Positions 33,784 to 42,022 of a DNA stretch of 64,000 nt are shown here, one piece after another. Source of the DNA: Streptomyces griseoluteus (GTDB lineage Bacteria; Actinomycetota; Actinomycetes; Streptomycetales; Streptomycetaceae); assembly GCA_000717735.1 (NCBI GenBank), contig JOBE01000037.1, positions 12,975 through 76,974 of the forward strand, read 5' to 3'. How positions within the stretch are numbered: position 1 is the stretch's first letter; every line of letters starts with the position of its first letter. A program made the position numbers and the translations under genes. The notes under the pieces were generated by a model. The model worked only from the letters and a program-made list of their open reading frames with translations. It had not been told where the DNA came from and ran no database searches.

Positions 33784-34650
33784 TCACGCCTCCGTGCGCT
33801 CCACCGGGATCCACAGTTCCGCCCGTGCCGTCGTCCAGTCCGCCGAGGGCCGGACGCTCAGCAGCTCGGGGCCGGGCCGGCTCGCGTACGGGTTGGACGG
33901 GAACCACTGGGTGAAGACGTCCCGCCACAGGTACTGGATCGCCTGCGGCAACGGCCCCTCGTCCTCGAAGACCGCCCAGGTGCCGGCGGGCACGTCGAGT
34001 GCGTCGAACCCGTCCGGTACGCCCGCGCCGCTGACGACCCCGTGCCAGTAGTCGAGCTCGGCGCCCTCCTCCCGGCTCTCCGAGAGGTGCGTGACCGCCG
34101 AGACGACGCCCTGTGGCTCCCCGTCCGAGAGGAGGGCGAGCCGGTCCAGGGCCTCCTGGCCGATGGACCTGATGTGCGCGGCGATCGCCGGGTTCTCGCC
34201 CTCGTGGACGAGGGGCACCCGGGTCCCGCGCCCGATGACCCGGAAGGCTTCCTTCTCCACGACCCTGTACCGCATGGTGCTGTTCCCTTCGACGACGAGG
34301 CGGAAGGACATCCGTGGCTGGGAGCGCAGTGCGGCGCCCGTGCGGCGGGCCTCGCCGGGGCCGACGCCGTGCACCGCGCGGAACGCGCGGGCGAAGGCCT
34401 CCCCGGATCCGTACCCGTACCGCACCGCGATCTCCAGGAGCGACCGCTCGCCGGCGAGGACCTCGGCGCCGGCGACGGTGAGCCGCCTGCGCCGCACGTA
34501 CTCCGACAGGGGCATCCCCGCCAGCGCCGAGAACAGGCGCCGGAAGTGGTACTCCGAGGTCATGGTGATCCGGGCGAGTTCGGCCGCTTCGAGGTCGCCG
34601 CGGAGGCGGTCCTCGATGTGGTCCAGGGCCTGGTTGAGCCGCTCCAGCAT
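33784..34650 (-). CDS. AraC regulator with GyrI-like effector domain
   Basis: A 288-residue regulator. The N-terminal AraC double helix-turn-helix spans residues 1-105 (AELARITMTSEYHFRRLFSA; LLEIAVRYGYGSGEAFARAF; VHGVGPGEARR). The C-terminal ~155 residues form a GyrI-like/effector-binding domain (MRYRVVEKEAFRVIGRGTRV; FDALDVPAGTWAVFEDEGPL; RAELWIPVE), as in Rob- or BmrR-type drug sensors. ATG 34650 starts at the family N-terminus. It faces mqnE across a terminator. Confidence 0.9.
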   Translation of the reverse strand: MLERLNQALDHIEDRLRGDLEAAELARITMTSEYHFRRLFSALAGMPLSEYVRRRRLTVAGAEVLAGERSLLEIAVRYGYGSGEAFARAFRAVHGVGPGEARRTGAALRSQPRMSFRLVVEGNSTMRYRVVEKEAFRVIGRGTRVPLVHEGENPAIAAHIRSIGQEALDRLALLSDGEPQGVVSAVTHLSESREEGAELDYWHGVVSGAGVPDGFDALDVPAGTWAVFEDEGPLPQAIQYLWRDVFTQWFPSNPYASRPGPELLSVRPSADWTTARAELWIPVERTEA

Positions 34651-34720
34651 GGGTGCGTCCTTCCTCTTGCGTGCTTCACCGTAGGAAGGGCGGGGCCTGC
34701 GGGACCCGACATCCTGTGCC

Positions 34721-34805
34721 CGGTCCGGTCCGGTCCGGTCCGGTCCGGTCGGGTCCGGTCCGGTCCGGTCCGGTCGGGTCGGATCGGCGGTCGGGTCCGG
34801 TCCGG
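34721..34805. repeat. CGGTC pentanucleotide repeat tract
   Basis: At least twelve near-perfect CGGTC units run from 34721 to 34780, with occasional GGGTC variants, and a decayed extension reaches 34805. It lies between the GNAT stop codon and the AraC/GyrI start on the same strand. It is the kind of tract that can change copy number by slippage. Confidence 0.9.
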
Positions 34806-35339
34806 TCAGTTCAGGGGCAGCAGCATGATGATGTCGTCTCGGTCGTCGCCCGGGGCGACCCGGATGGCGTCGGGGACGCGGCCGACCTCCTTGTACCCGG
34901 ACCGGGCGTAGAAGCGGTCGACGCCGGTGCCGCCCCGGCAGGTCAGCCGGATCGCCTCGATCGCCTCGAAGCCCTCGGCGGTACGGGCGGTGTGCTCGAC
35001 GGCCGCCATCAGGTCGCTGCCGTACCCCTTGCCCTGGTGCCGGGGGTGGACCATCACCGTGTAGAGCCATACCCAGTGCGTCATCAGCGGGTGGGTGTTG
35101 AAGGTGAAGAACGCGGTGGCGGCGACCTCGCCGTCCTCGTCGCGGCCGACGAGCAGGCGGGTGCCGCCCCGGTCCATCGCCACCAGGTGCTTGAGCAGGG
35201 CGGGGCGGATCTCGTCGGGAGTGACGGGCGGGACGAAGCCGACCGCGCCGCCGGCGTTGGAGACGTCGGCCCAGAGGGAGAGCACGCCGTCGCGCAGGGC
35301 GGGGCCGACCGTCGGGTCCACCTCGAACGTAAGGGTCAT
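34806..35339 (-). CDS. GNAT family N-acetyltransferase
   Basis: A 177-residue acetyltransferase. Motif A is clear: WLYTVMVHPRHQGKGYGSDL with the Q/RxxGxG/A acetyl-CoA loop, and motif B is GVDRFYARSGYKEVGR. It lies upstream of the pentanucleotide repeat and of the AraC/GyrI gene on the same strand. The substrate is unknown. Confidence 0.9.
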   Translation of the reverse strand: MTLTFEVDPTVGPALRDGVLSLWADVSNAGGAVGFVPPVTPDEIRPALLKHLVAMDRGGTRLLVGRDEDGEVAATAFFTFNTHPLMTHWVWLYTVMVHPRHQGKGYGSDLMAAVEHTARTAEGFEAIEAIRLTCRGGTGVDRFYARSGYKEVGRVPDAIRVAPGDDRDDIIMLLPLN

Positions 35340-35483
35340 AGAGGCATCTTAGATATTACTTGCGCGGTGCTCAAGGGCCCGGTCCCGGGAGGTTCGCGCC
35401 GCCGTGCTTCACTGGGTGGGCGCTTGTCCCGTAAGGGGCCTTGGGTGCTTTTCGGAATGTCGGAACGAAAGAGTGGGCCTGAC

Positions 35484-35750
35484 ATGCTCCGCTACACGCT
35501 GATGCGTCTCGGTGTCTTCGCCGGATGCTTCCTCGCCCTGTGGGGTCTCGTCTACGTCGGTGCGCTGCCGCGCGGCCTCGGCGACTCGAACCTGCTCTGG
35601 GTCCTCGTACTGTCCATCGTCGTCTCCGCCCCGCTGAGCTTCGTCCTCCTGCGCAAGGTGCGGGACGAGGCGAGCGCCGCCGTCGTCGCGAAGGTCGACC
35701 GCGCCAAGGGGCGGCTGGCCGAGAACCGGTCCCAGGAGGACGCGCTCTAG
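35484..35750 (+). CDS. DUF4229 membrane protein
   Basis: An 88-residue protein with two membrane spans (LMRLGVFAGCFLALWGLVYV and LLWVLVLSIVVSAPLSFVLL), followed by a charged cytoplasmic tail. It matches the actinobacterial DUF4229 pattern. ATG 35484 is chosen for its position before MLRYTLMRLG; an ATG at 35457 lacks a ribosome-binding site. Function unknown. Confidence 0.85.
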   Translation: MLRYTLMRLGVFAGCFLALWGLVYVGALPRGLGDSNLLWVLVLSIVVSAPLSFVLLRKVRDEASAAVVAKVDRAKGRLAENRSQEDAL

Positions 35751-35761
35751 GCCTGCTGGAG

Positions 35762-35795
35762 ACGTGTAAGAGCCGTGTAAGAGCTGCGTAAGGTT
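35762..35795. repeat. Three 11-bp direct repeats
   Basis: On the minus strand the units CTTACGCAGCT, CTTACACGGCT and CTTACACGTCT follow each other with exact 11-base spacing. They lie between the DUF4229 stop and its terminator. The 11-base phasing resembles PhoP or SARP direct-repeat sites. Confidence 0.6.
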
Positions 35796-35810
35796 CGTCA
35801 CAGATCATCG

Positions 35811-35850
35811 CCCCGGGTGGGAGCTTCTTAGGCTCCCGCCTGGGGTTTTC
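35811..35850 (+). terminator. Terminator after the DUF4229 gene
   Basis: CCCCGGGTGGGAGC (35811-35824) pairs with GCTCCCGCCTGGGG (35832-35845) with two G-U pairs and a 7-base loop, followed by TTTTC. Confidence 0.75.
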
Positions 35851-35881
35851 TGTGTTTCGGAGGTGGCGGGGCCTGCTCGCA

Positions 35882-35926
35882 CCTCAAAGAAGGGCTTTGA
35901 GGTTCTCAAAGTTCAAGTGTTAACGT
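35882..35926 (+). promoter_or_regulatory. Promoter and operator of the Cys-rich leader
   Basis: CCTCAAAG (35882-35889) and CTTTGAGG (35895-35902) form a perfect inverted repeat, and CTCAAAG recurs at 35905-35911. TTGAGG (35897-35902) and TAACGT (35921-35926), 18 bases apart, are the likely -35 and -10. The predicted start of transcription falls at about 35933-35934, the A of the leader-peptide ATG, so the leader would be translated from a leaderless mRNA. Confidence 0.6.
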
Positions 35927-35933
35927 ATCCGCC

Positions 35934-36041
35934 ATGACGACAGCAGTGCGCCCCTTCGACGCCGCGAGCACCCCGCTCGTGGCGCGCCTGCACGTCGATC
36001 TCTGCCGCTGTATGTCCGCGGTCTGTTGCCGCGTGCTCTGA
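35934..36041 (+). CDS. Cys-rich leader peptide upstream of DAACS symporter
   Basis: A 35-codon reading frame, ATG 35934 to TGA 36041. The C-terminal part reads HVDLCRCMSAVCCRVL, with four cysteines at positions 24, 26, 31 and 32. The HVDLCR-type ending matches small leader peptides found before sulfur and cysteine genes in Streptomyces, and cysteine-codon-rich leaderless ORFs act as cysteine-responsive attenuators in mycobacteria. It lies 91 bases before the symporter start; a CGCGC/GCGCG hairpin (36063-36077) lies between. The role as a cysteine sensor is inferred. Confidence 0.75.
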   Translation: MTTAVRPFDAASTPLVARLHVDLCRCMSAVCCRVL

Positions 36042-36132
36042 TCCCGGCATCATGCAGCGGCCCGCGCTCGAAGCGCGTGTGTGCCGCACCCCCGTCCCCG
36101 TATTGCCCGATACGCACCTGTGGAGTGTGTCT

Positions 36133-37488
36133 GTGTCCGCGTCCGCGCCCGCTTCCGCGCCCGGGAACCCCGAGAACGCTGTCAAGCCCTCGTCCCGGAT
36201 ACCCAAGGTCCCGTTCTGGGCCCAGATCATCGCCGGTCTCGTCCTCGGCGCGCTGCTCGGCTGGATAGCCCGCAGCCAGGACGTCTCCTGGCTCAAGGAG
36301 ACCCTCGGCCAGGTCGGCGACATCTTCGTCCAGCTGCTCAAGCTGGCCGTCGCCCCGCTCGTCTTCTTCGCGATCCTGGTCTCGATCACCAACCTGCGGA
36401 AGGTGAACAACGCCGCCCGGCTCGCCACCCGCACGCTGCTCTGGTTCATGATCACCTCGCTGATCGCGGTCGGCATCGGCCTCGTCATCGGTCTGGTCAC
36501 CAACCCGGGCGCCGGCACCGGCCTCACCCCGCAGGACGGCAAGCTGCCGAAGCGCGAGGGCTCCTGGATCGACTTCCTGACCGGCATCATCCCGTCGGAC
36601 GTCATCACGCCCTTCACCGAGCTGAACGTCCTCCAGATCGTCTTCATGGCCGCCGTCGCCGGCATCGCCGCCCTCAAGCTCGGCGACAGGGCCAAGCCGA
36701 TCCTCACCCTCTCCGAGTCGATCCTGGAGCTCCTCCAGAAGGCCCTGTGGTGGGTCATCCGCCTCGCCCCGCTCGGCACCGTCGGCCTCATCGGCTTCGC
36801 CATCGCCGACTACGGCTGGGACCTCATCGGCAAGTACGCGACCTTCACCGCCGACGTCTACATCGGCTCCGCCCTGGTCATGTTCGGCGTCTACCCGCTG
36901 CTGCTCGCCACGGTCGCCAAGGTCAACCCGATCCAGTTCTACAAGGGCGCCTGGCCGGCCATCCAGCTGGCCTTCGTCTCCCGCTCCTCGGTCGGCACCA
37001 TGCCGGTCACCCAGAAGGTCACCGAGCGCCTCGGCGTCCCGAAGGAGTACGCCTCCTTCGCCGTCCCGTTCGGCGCCACCACCAAGATGGACGGCTGCGC
37101 CGCGATCTACCCGGCGCTCGCCGCGATCTTCATCGCGCAGATCTTCGACGTGCAGCTCGGCATCGGCGACTACCTCCTGATCGCCTTCGTCTCCGTCATC
37201 GGCTCGGCGGCCACCGCGGGCCTGACCGGCGCGACGGTCATGCTGACCCTGACCCTCTCCACCCTGGGCCTCCCCCTGGAGGGCGTCGGCCTGCTCATGG
37301 CGATCGACCCGATCCTCGACATGGTGCGGACGGCCACGAACGTGGCAGGACAGGCGGTGGTCCCGGTGATCGTCTCCGCCCGCGAGAAGATCCTCGACCT
37401 CACCGCGTACGAGAACGCCTCGGCGTCCCCGATCGACGACCTGGCCGGCAGCCGTGAGGCCGAGCCGAAGGTCGCCGTCGCGGCCTGA
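36133..37488 (+). CDS. DAACS (dicarboxylate/amino acid:cation) symporter
   Basis: A 451-residue transporter of the DAACS family with about eight spans and two re-entrant loops. The HP1 region is FVSRSSVGTMPVT; the NMDGT-like segment is GATTKMDGCAAIYPALAA, where K replaces the usual N and C the usual T. The GCAAIYPA stretch resembles what I recall of TcyP-type cystine symporters. GTG 36133 has GGAG 7 bases upstream; in-frame codons from 36052 precede it. The Cys-rich leader upstream supports cystine as a substrate, but glutamate or dicarboxylates are possible. Confidence 0.85.
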   Translation: MSASAPASAPGNPENAVKPSSRIPKVPFWAQIIAGLVLGALLGWIARSQDVSWLKETLGQVGDIFVQLLKLAVAPLVFFAILVSITNLRKVNNAARLATRTLLWFMITSLIAVGIGLVIGLVTNPGAGTGLTPQDGKLPKREGSWIDFLTGIIPSDVITPFTELNVLQIVFMAAVAGIAALKLGDRAKPILTLSESILELLQKALWWVIRLAPLGTVGLIGFAIADYGWDLIGKYATFTADVYIGSALVMFGVYPLLLATVAKVNPIQFYKGAWPAIQLAFVSRSSVGTMPVTQKVTERLGVPKEYASFAVPFGATTKMDGCAAIYPALAAIFIAQIFDVQLGIGDYLLIAFVSVIGSAATAGLTGATVMLTLTLSTLGLPLEGVGLLMAIDPILDMVRTATNVAGQAVVPVIVSAREKILDLTAYENASASPIDDLAGSREAEPKVAVAA

Positions 37489-37506
37489 CACGTCAGCCCG
37501 ACCGGT

Positions 37507-37546
37507 ACGCGCGTGCCCCCTGCCCCCCGGCAGGGGGCACGCGCGT
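37507..37546 (+). terminator. Terminator after the symporter
   Basis: A perfect 18-base stem (ACGCGCGTGCCCCCTGCC at 37507-37524, complement at 37529-37546) with a 4-base loop, followed by CTTCC. Confidence 0.75.
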
Positions 37547-37610
37547 CTTCCGTGGGGCGGCCGACGGGGTGAGGGCCTCATGAAATGCGGGCGCCGGTCT
37601 CCCTGTTGAG

Positions 37611-37628
37611 CCTTACCGCGCAGTAAGG
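37611..37628. promoter_or_regulatory. Inverted repeat before the acyl-CoA ligase gene
   Basis: CCTTAC (37611-37616) and GTAAGG (37623-37628) are separated by six bases; a further GGTTAC follows. TTACCG (37613-37618) and TAGTTA (37637-37642) could be the promoter. The repeat is a possible site for a fatty-acid-responsive regulator. Confidence 0.4.
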
Positions 37629-37709
37629 TTACCGGCTAGTTATGTCACGTGAAGCAGGCAACGTACCGACGCACGACCTCAGTTCATCGCGCAGACCGAG
37701 GAGCCGCAC

Positions 37710-39593
37710 GTGTCCGTCGTCACTGCCCCGCCCCCCGGCGAACCGGTCGAGCCGCACACGACCCTGATCGACGGCGTCGTGCGGGAGGCCTCCGTGCCCG
37801 CCCTCGTCCCGCCGATCCGCCGCGGCTCCCTCGCCGACCTGCCGTACGACAACGCCCGCCAGGAACCCGAAGCCGTCCTCTTCTCCCGCAAAGGGCCGGA
37901 AGGGGAGTGGTACGACGTCACGGCCGCCCGCTTCGCCGCCGACGTGCACGCCGTCGCCAAGGGCCTCGTCGCCCACGGCCTGCGCCCCGGCGACCGGCTC
38001 GCCCTCATGGCCCGCACCACCTACGAGTGGACCCTGATCGACTTCGCCGCCTGGGCCGCGGGACTCGTCACCGTCCCCGTCCACCCCACCTCCTCCGCCT
38101 TCCAGACCCGCTGGATCCTCCAGGACTCCGGCGCCGCCGCCTGCGTCGTCGAGGACTCCGGACAGGCCCGGCTCGTCTCCGCCGAGCGGCGGCAGCTCCC
38201 CGGCCTCGCCCACCTCTGGGTCCTCGACGCCGGCGCCGTCGACCAGCTCCGCAGGGCCGGCGCCCGCGTCGCCGACGAGGCCGTCACCGTCCGCCGGGGG
38301 CTGCTCACCCCCGAGACCCTCGCCACCCTCGTCTACACCTCCGGCACCACCGGCCGGCCCAAGGGCTGCGCCCTCACCCACGCCAACTTCTTCGCCGAGG
38401 TCGACAACGCCGTCCGGCTCCTCCACCCCGTCTTCGTCGCCGAGAGCAGCGAACCCCCCGCCACCCTGCTCTTCCTGCCGCTCTCCCACGTCTTCGGACG
38501 GATGGTCGCCGTCGGCTGCGTCCGCGCCCGGGTCCGCGTCGGGCACGCGCCCTCCGTCGAGGGCGACGGACTCCTCACCGACCTGGCCGCCTTCCGGCCC
38601 ACCTTCCTGCTCGCCATCCCGTACGTCCTGCAGAAGGTCTACGACACCGCCCGCGCCACCGCCGAACGCGGCGGCCGGGCCGCCTCCTTCGACCGCGCCG
38701 CCCGGGTCGCCCGCCGGTACGGGCAGGAGGACGCGCCCTCGCTCGCGCTGCGGGCCACCAGGGCGCTGTACGACACGCTCGTCTACCGGCGCATCCGGGC
38801 CGTGCTCGGCGGCCGGGTGAAGTACGTGATCTGCGGCGGCTCCCCGCTCGGCGCGCGGCTCGCCGAGTTCTACGCGGGCGCGGGCGTCGGGGTCTTCGAG
38901 GGGTACGGCCTGACGGAGACCACGGCCGCGTCGACGGTCACCCCGCCGCAGCGGCCGCGCACCGGCACCGTCGGCCGGCCGCTGCCCGGCACGTCCGTCA
39001 GGATCGCCGACGACGGCGAGGTCTGGCTCAAGGGCGGTCACGTCTTCGCCGGGTACTGGGACGCCCAGCGCGGTACGGCCGTCCCGTACACCGACGACGG
39101 CTGGTTCCCCACCGGCGACCTCGGCTCCCTCGACGCCGACGGCTATCTGCGGATCACCGGCCGCAAGAAGGACATCCTCATCACCTCGGCCGGCAAGAAC
39201 GTGGCCCCGGCCCCCCTCGAGGACTGGCTGCGCACCCACCCCCTGGTCGCCCAGTGCGTGGTCCTCGGCGACAACCGCCCGTACGTCACGGCCCTGATCA
39301 CCCTCGACCACGAGGGCCTCACCCACTGGCGGCGGATGCGGCACAAGGACCACCTCGCGCTGTGGGAACTGGCCCGGGACGACGAGCTGCTCGGCGTGCT
39401 CCAGCGGGCCGTGGACGAGGCCAACCGGCTGGTCTCACGGCCGGAGTCGATCCGCGCCTTCCGGGTCCTGACCGCCGACTTCTCCGAGACCTCCGGGCAC
39501 CTGACCCCGTCCCTGAAGCTCAAACGGCGCGCGGTGCTGCGCGACTTCGCGCGGGAGATCGAGGAGATGTACGAGGCGGAGGGCACCCCGTGA
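37710..39593 (+). CDS. Long-chain fatty acid-CoA ligase (AMP-forming)
   Basis: A 627-residue acyl-CoA synthetase of the FAA1/FadD15 type. The AMP-binding motif is LVYTSGTTGRPKGCALTHAN, the A5-type motif is EGYGLTETTAASTV, and GWFPTGDLGSLDADGYLRIT with GRKKDILITSAGKNV completes the adenylation core. It activates long-chain fatty acids with ATP and CoA, probably at the inner membrane face. GTG 37710 has the ribosome-binding region CGAGGAG. It stands alone behind a putative promoter and converges on an SCO4226-like gene. Confidence 0.92.
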   Translation: MSVVTAPPPGEPVEPHTTLIDGVVREASVPALVPPIRRGSLADLPYDNARQEPEAVLFSRKGPEGEWYDVTAARFAADVHAVAKGLVAHGLRPGDRLALMARTTYEWTLIDFAAWAAGLVTVPVHPTSSAFQTRWILQDSGAAACVVEDSGQARLVSAERRQLPGLAHLWVLDAGAVDQLRRAGARVADEAVTVRRGLLTPETLATLVYTSGTTGRPKGCALTHANFFAEVDNAVRLLHPVFVAESSEPPATLLFLPLSHVFGRMVAVGCVRARVRVGHAPSVEGDGLLTDLAAFRPTFLLAIPYVLQKVYDTARATAERGGRAASFDRAARVARRYGQEDAPSLALRATRALYDTLVYRRIRAVLGGRVKYVICGGSPLGARLAEFYAGAGVGVFEGYGLTETTAASTVTPPQRPRTGTVGRPLPGTSVRIADDGEVWLKGGHVFAGYWDAQRGTAVPYTDDGWFPTGDLGSLDADGYLRITGRKKDILITSAGKNVAPAPLEDWLRTHPLVAQCVVLGDNRPYVTALITLDHEGLTHWRRMRHKDHLALWELARDDELLGVLQRAVDEANRLVSRPESIRAFRVLTADFSETSGHLTPSLKLKRRAVLRDFAREIEEMYEAEGTP

Positions 39594-39648
39594 AGGATGC
39601 CCCCCCTGTGCCGTGACGCTCTGTGCCGTGCTGCCCTCCCGGGCGTCC

Positions 39649-39897
39649 TCACACCGTGAGGGGCACCTCGTGGATCTCGTCGGCCGCGTGGCCCGTGCGG
39701 GCGTGGACCCGCTCGACGGCCTCCTTCGACGGGCCGTGCGACAGGCAGTAGACCGTGCCGGACTCCGGATCGGCCCACGCCTTCTCGAAGTGGACGCCCT
39801 CGTCCTTCTCGACGGCGAGGTCCGCCTCGTGCGCTTCCCTGAGCTGCTCGGCCGTGATGCCCACCATGCCCCGGTGCACGTCCATGTACGTAGCCAT
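39649..39897 (-). CDS. DUF4242 / SCO4226-like nickel-binding-type protein
   Basis: An 82-residue ferredoxin-like-fold protein of the DUF4242 family, whose S. coelicolor member SCO4226 binds nickel. Seen are ATYMDVHRGMVGITAEQLRE, HEADLAVEKDEGVHFEKAW and TVYCLSHGPSKEAVERVHA. ATG 39897 has GGAGG 9 bases upstream; a GTG at 39903 is possible. It lies beside a PdxH-like gene on the same strand. Confidence 0.83.
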   Translation of the reverse strand: MATYMDVHRGMVGITAEQLREAHEADLAVEKDEGVHFEKAWADPESGTVYCLSHGPSKEAVERVHARTGHAADEIHEVPLTV

Positions 39898-39929
39898 GGT
39901 CACCCACCTCCACTTTCCATGGTGCGCCC

Positions 39930-40592
39930 TCAGGGCCAGAGCAGCTCGCGCAGCCAGCCGCCGCCGGCCGCCGGGTCGCGGCGGTAGCGCAGGCGCTGGT
40001 GGCGGCGCCGGCCGTCGCCCTGGAAGAACTCGACCTCGGCCGGTTCGACGACGTACAGGGTCCAGCTGGGGGCCGGGGCGTCCGGCTCCGCCTCCGCCCT
40101 GCGCCAGGCCGCCGCGCTCGCCTCCGCGAGGGTGTCGGACGAGTCCAGGACCTCGCTCTGCCGGCCGACGAGCGCCGAGGCGAGGGCGCCGGTGGTGCGG
40201 GCGTGGAGGTCCGCGTACGCCTCCTCGGAGGTGCCGGTGGTGACGTGGCCGCGGATCCGGACCTGGCGGCCCTGGAACGGCCAGTAGAAGCCGAGGGCGG
40301 CCTCGGGGCGGGCGGCGAGCTGGCGGCCCTTGGCGCTGGTGGAGTGCGAGGCGAAGTGCCAGCCGCGCGCGTCGGCGTCGTGCAGCATCACCGTACGGAC
40401 GTCCGGCCTGCCGTCCTCGTCGGCGGTGGCGAGGGAGAGGGTGTGCGGCTCGGTCTGGCCGGCCGCGACGGCCGCCGTGAACCAGTCGTGGAAGAGGGGC
40501 AGCGGTTCGGGCGGGGCGCTCGCCGGGTCGAAGGACGGCAGCTCGGTGTCCCAGACCTTCAGGGAGTGCAGGGCGTGGTGGAAGTCGGTCAT
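39930..40592 (-). CDS. Pyridoxamine 5'-phosphate oxidase (PdxH-like)
   Basis: A 220-residue FMN-dependent oxidase of the PdxH family, which oxidises pyridoxamine or pyridoxine phosphate to PLP. Seen are the FMN-binding RTVMLHDADARGWHFASH, KGRQLAARPEAALGFYWPF and QVRIRGHV, and the C-terminal dimerisation segment RRRHQRLRYRRD ending WLRELLWP. Residues such as the C-terminal WLR support, but do not prove, the pyridoxal phosphate synthase function; some family members differ in substrate. It lies 33 bases upstream of the DUF4242 gene. Confidence 0.85.
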   Translation of the reverse strand: MTDFHHALHSLKVWDTELPSFDPASAPPEPLPLFHDWFTAAVAAGQTEPHTLSLATADEDGRPDVRTVMLHDADARGWHFASHSTSAKGRQLAARPEAALGFYWPFQGRQVRIRGHVTTGTSEEAYADLHARTTGALASALVGRQSEVLDSSDTLAEASAAAWRRAEAEPDAPAPSWTLYVVEPAEVEFFQGDGRRRHQRLRYRRDPAAGGGWLRELLWP

Positions 40593-40752
40593 GACTTCAC
40601 GTTAGGGCTCGGCGAGGGCCGCCCGTGCTCGGTGTGGTGCGCATGGCGAGCCGGCCGGTTCGGCGATGCGACGGTGCGATGCGACGACGGCGATATCCCC
40701 GATCCCCGGATGTCGACCCTTTGACGCGGCACGTTGAGGGCCGTTCGGGACT

Positions 40753-41916
40753 TCAATCCCGGCCGAGGACCACCGTCCCCGAGGAGCAGAACCAGCCCCC
40801 CGTCCCCGAGGCCACCGCCACCTCCGGCAGGCTTCCGTCCCGGCGGCGCACCTGGAGGCCCGGCGCCTCCCCGCGCAGCTGCCGCACCGCCTCCACGAGG
40901 AGGAAGAGCCCCCGCATGCCCGGGTGGCAGGCCGACAGGCCGCCGCCGTCCGTGTTCACCGGCAGCCGGTCCTTCTCCTGGACGAACGGGCCGCCCTCCC
41001 CCTTCGCGCAGAAGCCCAGGTCCTCCAGGGTCACCAGAGTCATGTAGGTGAAGGCGTCGTAGATCTCGGCGACGTCGACGTCCCCGGGCCCGATGCCCGC
41101 CCGCTCGAAGGCGAGCCGGCCGCTGACCGCCGCCGGGGAGACCGTGAAGTCCTCCCACTCGGACATCGTGGTGTGCGAGACGTGCTCGCCGGTGCCGAGC
41201 ACCCAGACCGGGGCGGTACGGCAGTCCTGGACGTACTCCTCGGCGACGAGCAGCACCGCGCACCCGCCGTCGCTGCGCAGGCAGCAGTGCAGCTTGGTGA
41301 AGGGGTCCGCGATCATCGGCCCGTCCAGGACCTCGTCGACGGTGATCGGCTCGCGGAACATGGCCTCCGGGTTGAGCGCCGCGTTCGCCCGCGCCCGGAC
41401 GGCCACCTCGGCGAGTTGCTCCAGGGTCGTCCCGTACTGGTGCATATGGCGGCGCGCGGCCATCGCGTACTTGGCGATCAGGGTGTGCCCGTACGGGACC
41501 TCGAACTGGAGCGGGCCGCGTGCCCCGAAGGAGAGGTTGGCGGTGCGCCGCCGGGCGCGGATGTCGGCGCGCGCGGTGGAGCCGTACACGAGGAGGACCG
41601 CGTTCGCGTGGCCGGCGGCTATCGCGTCGGCGGCGTGCGCGGCCATGACCTCCCAGGTGGCGCCGCCGACGGCGGTCGAGTCCACCCAGCGGGGGCGCAG
41701 CCCCAGGTACTCGGCGACCTCGACCGGGGCGAGGGTGCCGAGCCCGGCCGAGGCCAGGCCGTCGATCAGCGAGCGGTCGAGGCCGCTGTCCGTGAGCGCC
41801 CGCCGGGCGGCCTGGGCGTGCAGCGCGTACGGCGTGGCCTCGTCGACCCGGCCGCAGTCGGCGAGGGCGACGCCGACGACGGCGACGCGGCGGGCGGGGC
41901 GCGGGGTGGCATCCAT
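40753..41916 (-). CDS. Thiolase-fold lipid-transfer protein (Ltp/SCPx-like)
   Basis: A 387-residue thiolase-superfamily protein of the type found in steroid and isoprenoid side-chain catabolism (Ltp2-like aldolase or thiolase). Elements include VAVVGVALADCGRVDEATPY, the region HAADAIAAGHANAVLLVYGS, CLRSDGGCAVLLVAEEY and VDVAEIYDAFTYMTLVTLED, with GGGLSACHPGMRG bearing a conserved His. It is divergent from an acyl-CoA dehydrogenase gene; a palindromic operator pair (41920-42005) lies between. It belongs to the CTGACGG regulon described in this window. Confidence 0.87.
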   Translation of the reverse strand: MDATPRPARRVAVVGVALADCGRVDEATPYALHAQAARRALTDSGLDRSLIDGLASAGLGTLAPVEVAEYLGLRPRWVDSTAVGGATWEVMAAHAADAIAAGHANAVLLVYGSTARADIRARRRTANLSFGARGPLQFEVPYGHTLIAKYAMAARRHMHQYGTTLEQLAEVAVRARANAALNPEAMFREPITVDEVLDGPMIADPFTKLHCCLRSDGGCAVLLVAEEYVQDCRTAPVWVLGTGEHVSHTTMSEWEDFTVSPAAVSGRLAFERAGIGPGDVDVAEIYDAFTYMTLVTLEDLGFCAKGEGGPFVQEKDRLPVNTDGGGLSACHPGMRGLFLLVEAVRQLRGEAPGLQVRRRDGSLPEVAVASGTGGWFCSSGTVVLGRD

Positions 41917-41919
41917 GTT

Positions 41920-42005
41920 TCTGACGGTACATCAGATCAATGAAATCGGAACGGGTGTCTCTCTGGGCAAGTGGCTGCATGGCGTCCTAGCATGACGGAC
42001 CGTCA
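41920..42005. promoter_or_regulatory. Operator pair between thiolase-like and acyl-CoA dehydrogenase genes
   Basis: TCTGACGGTACATCAGA (41920-41936, two mismatches from perfect symmetry) and TGACGGACCGTCA (41993-42005, perfect) flank the divergent promoter region. Both match the consensus CTGACGGNNCGTCAG found upstream of other catabolic genes here. Confidence 0.75.
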
Positions 42006-42022
42006 GATACGGAGGGAGCCTC

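Noticed and set aside
33784..35070. One long minus-strand ORF through AraC/GyrI and the pentamer repeats
   Set aside because: The AraC/GyrI N-terminus is complete at 34650; the upstream part is repeat-derived translation overlapping the GNAT gene in another frame.
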